A DNA stretch of 64,000 nt from Nocardia sp. NBC_01503 (GTDB taxonomy: Bacteria; Actinomycetota; Actinomycetes; Mycobacteriales; Mycobacteriaceae), in the NCBI RefSeq assembly GCF_036327755.1, contig NZ_CP109596.1, forward strand, positions 6,448,001 through 6,512,000, written 5' to 3'. The notes beneath the pieces were generated by a model. That model saw only the letters and a list, made by a program, of their open reading frames with translations. It had not been told where the DNA came from and did not search any database. A program made the translations under genes and the position numbers. The first letter of the stretch is position 1; each line of letters opens with the position of its first letter. This document shows, in pieces, positions 1 to 7,042 of this stretch.

Positions 1-364
1 CGGCCCAGGCGTGATCGCGGAAGTGGCGTCTGACCTCCCCGGCGATGGTGGGAACAGCGAACCCGAGAAATGATGACCCCCGGGTGTTGTCGAAGCGATC
101 GACCGCGAGCACCAGGCCCACCCGCGCTGTCTGAACCAGATCCTCGAACTCTTGCCCGCGTCCGGCGAAGCGCCGGGCGATGTGCTCGGCGAGCGGCAGG
201 CACAACTCGAAGATGTGCGTGCGCAAGCGCTCGTACTCCGGATCGGCGGGGGTCAGGCTCGCGAGTTGGTCGAACCAGGGTTCTATGTCGTCATAGCTGT
301 CGGCACGCGTGCCACGGCGGGCACGTCGGCGCACCTCGCTCGCATCGGTCTGCTCGGATACCAT
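1..364 (-). CDS. SigB/SigF-type RNA polymerase sigma factor (5' part, runs off the window)
   Basis: The minus strand is open from an ATG at 364 to the window edge and gives about 121 residues. The segments RRFAGRGQEFEDLVQTARVG, VLAVDRFDNTRGSSFLGFAV and PTIAGEVRRHFRDHAW are the region 2.1-2.3 signature of the stress/sporulation sigma group (SigB/SigF/SigG type) in actinobacteria. The start is chosen because the product then opens with MVSEQTDASEVRRR and a short acidic N-terminus, as usual for this family. Regions 3 and 4 lie beyond the window. Such factors recognise GTTT-N15-17-GGGTA promoters, and one lies at 7009. Family assignment is firm; which paralogue it is cannot be told from this part. 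Confidence 0.9.
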   Translation of the reverse strand, partial: MVSEQTDASEVRRRARRGTRADSYDDIEPWFDQLASLTPADPEYERLRTHIFELCLPLAEHIARRFAGRGQEFEDLVQTARVGLVLAVDRFDNTRGSSFLGFAVPTIAGEVRRHFRDHAWA

Positions 365-861
365 CGCTGCCCCATCGTTGTTATCGGCGGATGATCAACT
401 TGTTCGAGGGATGACAAGGTTCGGCCGTCTCGGGCCAAGAGACCGCTTGCCGGGATCGGGCGGAACGGTTCTTCGCGGTAGCCGACCGGGTGGCGCGCAA
501 GCTGCCTCGGGCCGAGGTCATCGATGACAGCGGGGATGGTCCGAGCCAACCCCGAGGCGGAACGTCGTTGTGCCGCTGCACGATCCGAGGTATCTCGCGC
601 ACATTGGGGGCTTACCCGTGCACTGTGCAATAAAACCGGAGCAGACATTATTCGCGGACCCGTACCGGTTTGCCGGATGTCACAGCCACGGCCTCTTGAC
701 GCCTTCGTACTCGTCCACAGGGTCGATTTGTCGGCGCGTCGGCGTTTCGCGGCGTCGATCAGGGTCACTCGCCGGGGTAGACGGGCACTGGGAGAACCGA
801 ACCGAGAGAAAGGGGATCCGAACATGATCACGCGGAGCGTCAAGAGCGAGGTGCGGGTTCC
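365..861. promoter_or_regulatory. Divergent intergenic region between the sigma factor and the FAD oxidoreductase
   Basis: This 500-base stretch holds no convincing gene; the open frames across it have no coding pattern. It must contain promoters for both flanking genes. The clearest element is CTCGCCGGGGTAG at 768-780, which recurs exactly at 7021-7033 as the -10 part of a SigF-type promoter. No GTTT lies at the correct spacing here, so the -35 would be degenerate. A good ribosome binding sequence (AAAGGGGA, 809-816) precedes a short leader frame at 824. Confidence 0.5.
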
Positions 862-865
862 ATGA
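824..865 (+). CDS. Possible 13-residue leader peptide overlapping the next gene
   Basis: ATG at 824 follows the ribosome binding sequence AAAGGGGA with normal spacing. It opens a frame MITRSVKSEVRVP that ends with TGA at 863-865. That stop overlaps the ATG of the FAD oxidoreductase (ATGA at 862-865), the classic arrangement for translational coupling. The downstream ATG has no good ribosome binding site of its own. The peptide shows no run of a single amino acid that would suggest attenuation. It may only load ribosomes for the big gene, or be chance. Confidence 0.35.
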   Translation: MITRSVKSEVRVP

Positions 866-3789
866 CACCGCTACGGCATTCGACCGCCGCCGAGACATCG
901 GCTCTCGAAAACGATCTACGGTCGGCGGTGAGTGGCGAGGTCCGCTTCGACGCGGGATCGCGGGCGGCCTACTCCACCGATGGGTCCAACTATCGGCGGG
1001 TGCCGATCGGGGTGGTGGTGCCGCGCACGCCCGAGGATGCGGTGGCCGCGATCGCGGTCTGCCGCGAACACCGCGTACCGGTGTTCTCTCGGGGTGGAGG
1101 TACGAGCCTGGCGGGGCAGTGCTGCAATACCGCGATCGTGCTCGATTGGAGCAAATACTGCGATCGGCTGATCTCGGTCGACGAGCGGGCCCGCACCGCG
1201 GTGGTGGAACCGGGTATCGCGCTGGACCGGCTGAACGACGCCCTGGATTCGTACGGTCTCATGGTCGGGCCGCGCCCGTCGACCCACGTCAGCTGCACCA
1301 TCGGCGGCATGATCGGCAACAATTCGTGCGGGGCCACGGCGCAGGCGTACGGCAAGATGGTCGACTCCACCCGCCGGTTGGAGATCCTCACCTACGACGG
1401 ACTGCGCACCTGGGTCGGACCCACCACCGAGGCCGAAGGCGATGCGATGATCGCCGCGGGCGGGCGACTCGGGGAGATCGTGCAGGGTCTGCGCGCGCTG
1501 CTCGACCGTCACGGCGAGGACATTCGGGAGCGCTATCCGAAGATCCCCCGGCGGGTGTCGGGCTACAACCTCGACGCACTACTGCCGGAGCAGAATTTCG
1601 ATCTGGCGAAATTGCTGGTCGGCAGTGAGAGCACGCTGGTGACCGTGCTGCGGGCCGAGATCGCGCTGGTGCCGAAACCCTCCGCTGTCGCGTTGGCCGT
1701 GCTCGGGTTCCGGGACATCTACGCCGCCGCCGATGCGGTCCCGAACGTGTTGCGGCACAACCCCATAGCTCTCGAGGGCATGGACCATCGGCTGGTGGAA
1801 CTCGAACACAGCCGCCATCTGGCCGAGCAGGCCATTCAGCAGTTGCCCGAGGGTCGCGGCTGGTTGCTGGTGCGATTCGAGGGTCAGGATCAAGCCGAGG
1901 CCGATCGCAGAGCACACGCGATGATGGACGAGGTGACCGAGCGGACCGGTGCGTCGTCGACCCTGCTCGACGATCCGCGCCGGCAGCGAGAGATCTGGGC
2001 CGCGCGCGAGGCGGGCTTGGGTGCTACCGCCTATCCACCCGACGGCCCGGAGACGCACGAGGGCTGGGAGGACGCGGCGGTGCCACCGGACCGGCTCGGG
2101 GACTATCTGCGCGATTTCGAGAAGCTCCTCGACCGCTACGGTTACGGATCTTCCTCGCTGTACGGCCATTTCGGGCAGGGCTGCGTGCATACGCGGATTC
2201 CGTTCGACCTGCGCACCGCCGACGGCATCGAGCACTATCGGCATTTCATCGACGATGCCGCGCAGCTGGTGGTGAGCTATGGCGGATCCCTCTCCGGCGA
2301 GCACGGCGACGGGCAATCCCGCAGTGTGCTCTTGCCGATCATGTTCGGCGACAAGGTGGTGCGGGCTTTCGAAGAGCTCAAGGCGCTCTTCGATCCCGAT
2401 GAGCGGATGAACCCGGGCGATATCGTGCGGCCCCGGCAGCCGACGCGAGATTTGCGCCAGGGGGTCACCTACTTACCGCTGGAACCGAAAACCTTCTTCG
2501 CCTATCCGGAGGACGACCATCGGTTCAGTCGCGCGGCGGGGCGCTGTGTCGGTGTGGGCAAATGCCGTGGCGAGGAAAGCGGCGTGATGTGCCCGAGCTA
2601 TCGAGCAACGCGTGAAGAGGAACATTCCACCCGGGGCCGGGCGCGGCTGCTTTTCGAAATGCTCAACGGTGAGGTCATCGGTGACGGCTGGCGATCGGAC
2701 GAGGTCCGCGACGCGCTGGATCTGTGCCTGGCCTGCAAGGGATGTCGCAGTGACTGCCCGGTCAATGTCGACATGGCCACCTACAAGGCGGAATTCCTTT
2801 CGCACTACTACGACAAACGCATTCGCCCGATGGCGCACTACTCGATGGGATGGATTCCGTTATGGGCGCGCCTGGCCACCACGATGAGCCGGCTCGCCAA
2901 TGGCGCGACGCACACCCGGGCGGTTTCCACGGTGCTCAAGCGCGCGGGCGGTCTCGCCGAGCAACGCGAACTCCCGCGCTTCGCACGGCGGCGTTTCACG
3001 AGTACGTTCTCCGGACAGCAGCATGAAGGAACGGGCACCCGCGGATCTGTCGTGCTCTGGCCCGATACCTTCACCAATAATTTCGAACCCGATATCGCGC
3101 ACTCCGCCGTCGCGGTGCTGACCGCCGCCGGATTCGATGTGCGGGTCCCGGACCAGGCCGTCTGTTGTGGGCTCACTTGGATTTCGACGGGTCAGCTGCG
3201 GACCGCCCAGCGTGCGCTGCGGCGAACGCTGCGGGTGCTGCGCCCGCACCTGCGCGCGGGCACCCCGATCGTCGTGCTCGAACCCAGTTGCGCGGCGGTA
3301 TTCCGATCCGACCTTCCCGAACTGCTGTACGGCAACGAGGACGCCGAAAGGCTTGCCGCACAGACCTTTACCCTCGCCGAACTACTCACTCGGCGCGCAG
3401 CCGACTGGCAGCCTCCGCACCTGGAGGCGAAACTCCTGGCACAACCGCACTGTCATCAGCACGCCATCCTGGGCTACGGCGCCGATCACGACCTGTTGGA
3501 CTCCGCCGGCGCCGATATCGAGGTGCTCGACGCGGGATGTTGCGGCCTGGCCGGCAATTTCGGGTTCGAGAAAGGGCACTACGAGGTCTCGGTGGCCTGC
3601 GCGCAGGACAAGCTCCTGCCGGCCATCCGGGACCGAAACCCTGGAACCTCGGTGCTGGCAGACGGTTTCAGCTGCCGAACACAAATTCGACAGCTCGCAC
3701 CCGGCACCGAACCCATCCATTCGGCGCAGCTGCTGGCTCGCGGTCTCACCGGTGGTGAGCCCGATGGGGGCCGCCGCGCCGAGAGCTGA
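862..3789 (+). CDS. FAD-binding and (4Fe-4S)-binding dehydrogenase, D-lactate/D-2-hydroxyglutarate type
   Basis: A 975-residue fusion of a vanillyl-alcohol-oxidase-type FAD domain and a GlpC/GlcF-like iron-sulfur part. The FAD-binding PP loop SRGGGTSLAGQ is near residue 76. SGEHGDGQSRS and NPGDIV are typical of the FAD-linked oxidase C-domain. Two cysteine clusters follow: CVGVGKCRGEESGVMCPSY near 561 and CLACKGCRSDCPVN near 622, ligands for [4Fe-4S] centres. The C-terminal part carries CCG-type motifs (VCCGLTW near 768, GCCGLAGNFG), as in heterodisulfide-reductase/GlpC domains. Length and order match the YdiJ/Dld2 group, which oxidises D-2-hydroxy acids and passes electrons to the respiratory chain. 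The exact substrate is inferred only. It heads a group that may belong to a sigma-factor regulon. Confidence 0.88.
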   Translation: MTPLRHSTAAETSALENDLRSAVSGEVRFDAGSRAAYSTDGSNYRRVPIGVVVPRTPEDAVAAIAVCREHRVPVFSRGGGTSLAGQCCNTAIVLDWSKYCDRLISVDERARTAVVEPGIALDRLNDALDSYGLMVGPRPSTHVSCTIGGMIGNNSCGATAQAYGKMVDSTRRLEILTYDGLRTWVGPTTEAEGDAMIAAGGRLGEIVQGLRALLDRHGEDIRERYPKIPRRVSGYNLDALLPEQNFDLAKLLVGSESTLVTVLRAEIALVPKPSAVALAVLGFRDIYAAADAVPNVLRHNPIALEGMDHRLVELEHSRHLAEQAIQQLPEGRGWLLVRFEGQDQAEADRRAHAMMDEVTERTGASSTLLDDPRRQREIWAAREAGLGATAYPPDGPETHEGWEDAAVPPDRLGDYLRDFEKLLDRYGYGSSSLYGHFGQGCVHTRIPFDLRTADGIEHYRHFIDDAAQLVVSYGGSLSGEHGDGQSRSVLLPIMFGDKVVRAFEELKALFDPDERMNPGDIVRPRQPTRDLRQGVTYLPLEPKTFFAYPEDDHRFSRAAGRCVGVGKCRGEESGVMCPSYRATREEEHSTRGRARLLFEMLNGEVIGDGWRSDEVRDALDLCLACKGCRSDCPVNVDMATYKAEFLSHYYDKRIRPMAHYSMGWIPLWARLATTMSRLANGATHTRAVSTVLKRAGGLAEQRELPRFARRRFTSTFSGQQHEGTGTRGSVVLWPDTFTNNFEPDIAHSAVAVLTAAGFDVRVPDQAVCCGLTWISTGQLRTAQRALRRTLRVLRPHLRAGTPIVVLEPSCAAVFRSDLPELLYGNEDAERLAAQTFTLAELLTRRAADWQPPHLEAKLLAQPHCHQHAILGYGADHDLLDSAGADIEVLDAGCCGLAGNFGFEKGHYEVSVACAQDKLLPAIRDRNPGTSVLADGFSCRTQIRQLAPGTEPIHSAQLLARGLTGGEPDGGRRAES

Positions 3790-3902
3790 GGTCGATTCCG
3801 CGGACAGCGTGACAACGTGGGTAGAGCGCCCGGATCGGGGTATCCGCCGCAGCGAGCCGAGACGGAACCCGCTCGGCCGGGGCGGCATGGAAGGAGCGAG
3901 CC

Positions 3903-5024
3903 ATGGGACTGCGCATTTTCGAGGTGGATTCGAAACCTGTGCGAATGGACGAAGATATCGCGGTAGCGGTCTACCGATTCCCGACCCCGCACCCCGAGGC
4001 GGACGCGACCCTGGAGTGGGACTGGACCACAGCGGTGGCGGTGCGCATCGGCGCGGGCGGCGAATTCGGGCTCGGCTGGACCTATGGTTCGCCGGCCGTG
4101 GCCGAGGTGATCACCACCCATCTCTGGCCGGTGTTGAGCGGTGGTTCACCCTTCGATACTCCGGGTTGCTGGCGTTCGATGCATCGCGCGTGCCGCAATA
4201 TCGGGACCAAGGGGATCGCCGCGTTCGCGATCAGCGCGGTCGATATCGCCCTGTGGGATCTGAAGGCCAAGCTGCTGGGAGTGCCATTGGCCACGCTCTT
4301 CGGCGTGGTCCGTGATCGTGTACCGCTCTACGGTTCGGGCGGATTCACGAATCTGGAGGAGACCGCGCTGACCGAACAGGTCGGCGAATGGCTGGCGGCA
4401 GGGTGCACGGCGGTGAAGATCAAAATCGCGGAGCGACGCGGCGCGGACCTCGACCGGGATCTGGCACGGGTTGGTCGGCTCCGGGAACTGACAGGCCCGC
4501 AGGTGTCGATCATGGTCGACGCCAACGGTGGATACACGGTCGGGCAGGCGCGGCGAGTGGGCGCGGAGTTGGATCGACTCGGCGTGGTCTGGTTCGAGGA
4601 ACCGGTCACCAGCGACGACCCCATCGGCCTTGCCGCCGTGCGTGATTCGGTGCGCTGCGATGTGACCGCGGGGGAGTACGCCTACGACGTCTACGACGCC
4701 GCGGCACTCCTGGAAGCGGTCGACTGCCTGCAGTTGGACGTCACCCGCTGCGGTGGCTATACCGGATTCCTTCGGGCGGCGGCGCTCGCCGCCGCCCGCG
4801 GGCTGGAGGTCTCGGGTCACTGCGCTCCCGAGTTGCATGGACCGGTGGCCGCGGCGGTGCCCAATCTGCGCCATCTCGAATGGTTCATCGATCATGCGCG
4901 GTTGGGTCCGCTGCTGGCGGAGGGCATACCAGAGGTGTCCGACGGCGCGCTCATCGTTCAGCAGGACCGTCCGGGACATGGCATGCGCATCTCGGAGTCG
5001 GCGTCGATGTACCGGCTGCGCTGA
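3903..5024 (+). CDS. Enolase-superfamily (mandelate racemase/muconate lactonizing-like) enzyme
   Basis: 373 residues with the full enolase-superfamily active site. The catalytic KxK motif is in VKIKIAERRG near 171. The Mg2+ ligands are Asp in MVDANGGYT near 204, Glu in WFEEPV near 231 and Glu in TAGEYAYD near 258. A C-terminal His is in SGHCAPELHG near 306. The KxK/His pair is typical of mandelate-racemase-group acid-sugar dehydratases and epimerases. The start is supported by GGAAGGAG upstream of ATG 3903. It lies 113 bp after the hydroxyacid dehydrogenase and may act on related hydroxy or sugar acids. A GGGTAT element is at 3838-3843, but the -35 is weak. Substrate is unknown. Confidence 0.85.
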   Translation: MGLRIFEVDSKPVRMDEDIAVAVYRFPTPHPEADATLEWDWTTAVAVRIGAGGEFGLGWTYGSPAVAEVITTHLWPVLSGGSPFDTPGCWRSMHRACRNIGTKGIAAFAISAVDIALWDLKAKLLGVPLATLFGVVRDRVPLYGSGGFTNLEETALTEQVGEWLAAGCTAVKIKIAERRGADLDRDLARVGRLRELTGPQVSIMVDANGGYTVGQARRVGAELDRLGVVWFEEPVTSDDPIGLAAVRDSVRCDVTAGEYAYDVYDAAALLEAVDCLQLDVTRCGGYTGFLRAAALAAARGLEVSGHCAPELHGPVAAAVPNLRHLEWFIDHARLGPLLAEGIPEVSDGALIVQQDRPGHGMRISESASMYRLR

Positions 5025-5038
5025 TCGTCCGCACCCCG

Positions 5039-6871
5039 TCACTCGCGCGGGCAGGCCCCCGGATCGACCTCCGCGAGCCGGACCGAGGCCTCGAACATCA
5101 GCGCGTGCACGAACGCCTGCGGCAGGTTGCCGCGTAATTGACGCTGTCGGATATCGAACTCCTCGGCGAAGAGCCCCGGTGTACCGCACGCTGTCCTGTT
5201 GCGTTCGAAATAGCGCCACGCCGTGGACTTCTCGCCCAGTCGCAGCGCGCCCAGGCTCATCGCGAAGCCGCACATCAGGAACGCGCCCTCCGCGGCGTAC
5301 AGCGGACCGGCGAGATCGGAATGCTGGTACCGGTAGACGAAGTAGTCGCGGGACAGATCACGCTCGGCGGCGCGGAACGTCGCCAGGCTGCGTGCGTCGC
5401 GCGCGGGGAGCGCTCCGCGTACCGCGGGTAGTACCAGGGCCGCGTCCATATCCGGCAGGTCGGGGGCCTGCTGCCAGCGACCGCTCGGATGCAGGCTGGT
5501 ACGGGTGGTTTCGGCCAGTATGGTCTCCGCGAGACGCCCGCACGAATCCGCGTCCACCCCGGACGCGCGCTGTCCGGCGACGGCCCGCAGGCCCGCCGCG
5601 CATATCAGCCGGGAGTGGGTCCACCGATGTGCGCCGAGTTCCCATATCCCCGCGTCCGGGTCGTCCCGGCGATCGCGGATCGCCGACACCGCGAGGGCTA
5701 TGGCCCGGCGGTGCTGATCGGTCAGCAGGTCGTATCGCGCGGCCGCGGCGAACAGCAGCAATGCCTCACCGAAGATGTCGAGCTGGAATTGATCGCGAAC
5801 CCGGTTGCCGAACAGACTGGTCGCCCCGGGGTAGCCGGGCAGCCCGATATCCCGGATCCCGGGCACGCGCCCGCCGGCGACCGTGTACGCCGGTTGCAGG
5901 TTCGGGCCATCGTCCAGCAGCCGCTCGGAGACGAAACGCGTCGCGCTGCTGAGCAATTCGTGTGGCCCGTCGGCGGCGACCGCCAAGCCCGCATAGCACT
6001 GATCCCGGATCCACACATAGCGGTAGTCGTAATTCTCGCCCCGGTTGGCATGTTCGGGGAGACTGGTGGTCGCCGCCGCGACCATACCGCCACCCGCGCT
6101 GGTGAGGCCGCGCATCACCGCGTAGGCCTGTGCGGTATCCGCCGCGGTGGCGTTGCGGCCGATCGGCGGTACCGCGCGGCCCCATTCCGATGTCGTCGCC
6201 TGCCACAGGGTTTCGGCGTCGAGGCGCTCCCCGGGCAGCGGCGCATCCGATACTTCCAGAATCAGATCGTGAAAGTCGCCTTCCGCCAAGTGGATTCGCT
6301 GTGACAGCCGCGAAAACCGGCCGGATCGATCCACCTTCGCCCACGCAGCCCCGGACCAGCGCATGCGCATGCCCCCATGCTGCGCGCACCACACTCCCTC
6401 GGCATCGCGGGTGATATCCGCGAGCGGTTCCCGGCCGAATGCGGTGGCGGGTTCGAGTGTGGCCAGCACCTCGGCTTCCCCGCGCACCGCGGTGATTCGG
6501 CGAAGCACCACCGCGCGATGTGAATCAGCGGGAAGCGCGAGGGCGTCCCGGCACTCCACCACCGACGCACCGACCACCCAATGCGAATGCCAGATGAGCG
6601 TCCCCGGTTCGTAGTAGCCGCCCCAGACGTATCGACCGGTCGGCGCGACGGTGTAGCAGCCGCGGCCACCGAGCAGCGTGGCGAACACCGCGTCACTGTC
6701 CCAGCGCGGCACACACAGCCAGGACAGATCGCCACGCGGTCCGATCAGCGCACCACGCTCCCCATCGGCGATCAGCGCGTAGTCGCGCAGCACATGCACC
6801 GGCGGCCCGGATCGCGCCAGCGCGGAGTAGTCCGCATCGGTCCGCCGGTGCTGCTCGCCTGAGATGACCAT
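5039..6871 (-). CDS. Glycoside hydrolase family 15 protein (glucoamylase/trehalase-like)
   Basis: About 610 residues. The N-terminal beta-sandwich begins with ALIADGERGALIGPRGDLSW, a standard GH15 opening, and the (alpha/alpha)6 barrel carries DYRYVWIRDQCYAG near 284. The C-terminal part has FAEEFD followed by GNLPQAFVHA near 570, where the catalytic Glu residues of GH15 lie. Family members hydrolyse alpha-glucosidic bonds, and actinobacterial ones include trehalases. No signal peptide, so it is likely cytoplasmic. Start 6871 is chosen over an in-frame upstream start at 7036 because AAAGGA precedes it and the upstream stretch is low-complexity Arg/Gly/Ser. It converges with the enolase-like gene, leaving only 14 bp between them. 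Confidence 0.85.
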   Translation of the reverse strand: MVISGEQHRRTDADYSALARSGPPVHVLRDYALIADGERGALIGPRGDLSWLCVPRWDSDAVFATLLGGRGCYTVAPTGRYVWGGYYEPGTLIWHSHWVVGASVVECRDALALPADSHRAVVLRRITAVRGEAEVLATLEPATAFGREPLADITRDAEGVWCAQHGGMRMRWSGAAWAKVDRSGRFSRLSQRIHLAEGDFHDLILEVSDAPLPGERLDAETLWQATTSEWGRAVPPIGRNATAADTAQAYAVMRGLTSAGGGMVAAATTSLPEHANRGENYDYRYVWIRDQCYAGLAVAADGPHELLSSATRFVSERLLDDGPNLQPAYTVAGGRVPGIRDIGLPGYPGATSLFGNRVRDQFQLDIFGEALLLFAAAARYDLLTDQHRRAIALAVSAIRDRRDDPDAGIWELGAHRWTHSRLICAAGLRAVAGQRASGVDADSCGRLAETILAETTRTSLHPSGRWQQAPDLPDMDAALVLPAVRGALPARDARSLATFRAAERDLSRDYFVYRYQHSDLAGPLYAAEGAFLMCGFAMSLGALRLGEKSTAWRYFERNRTACGTPGLFAEEFDIRQRQLRGNLPQAFVHALMFEASVRLAEVDPGACPRE

Positions 6872-7008
6872 GGAAATCCTTTCCCGGGTGCCGGCCGTCG
6901 ATACCGGCGGCCTCCTACCCGAGGCAGTGCCCGCTCCCGGGGATGACAATCGACCCCCAGCCGAATCTCTTCGCTCAGACCTCGCGCCGAACCGAGTGGC
7001 GTCAGCCT

Positions 7009-7033
7009 GTTTCAGGCGATCTCGCCGGGGTAG
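7009..7033 (+). promoter_or_regulatory. SigF/SigB-type promoter, GTTT-N15-GGGTAG
   Basis: GTTT at 7009-7012 and GGGTAG at 7028-7033 are separated by 15 bases, the consensus of group-3 stress sigma promoters in actinobacteria. The predicted transcription start is near 7040 and the ATG is at 7043, so the transcript would be essentially leaderless. A gene for this kind of sigma factor is at the start of the window. Confidence 0.65.
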
Positions 7034-7042
7034 CACGGCTAC

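Noticed and set aside
283..843. A 186-codon minus-strand frame upstream of the sigma factor
   Set aside because: It overlaps the real sigma start in another frame and shows no coding bias. The sigma factor reading from 364 explains the region.
6916..6950. A SigF-type promoter for the GH15 gene on the minus strand
   Set aside because: GGGTAG is present but no GTTT-like -35 lies within 14-17 bases, so it is not listed as a promoter.
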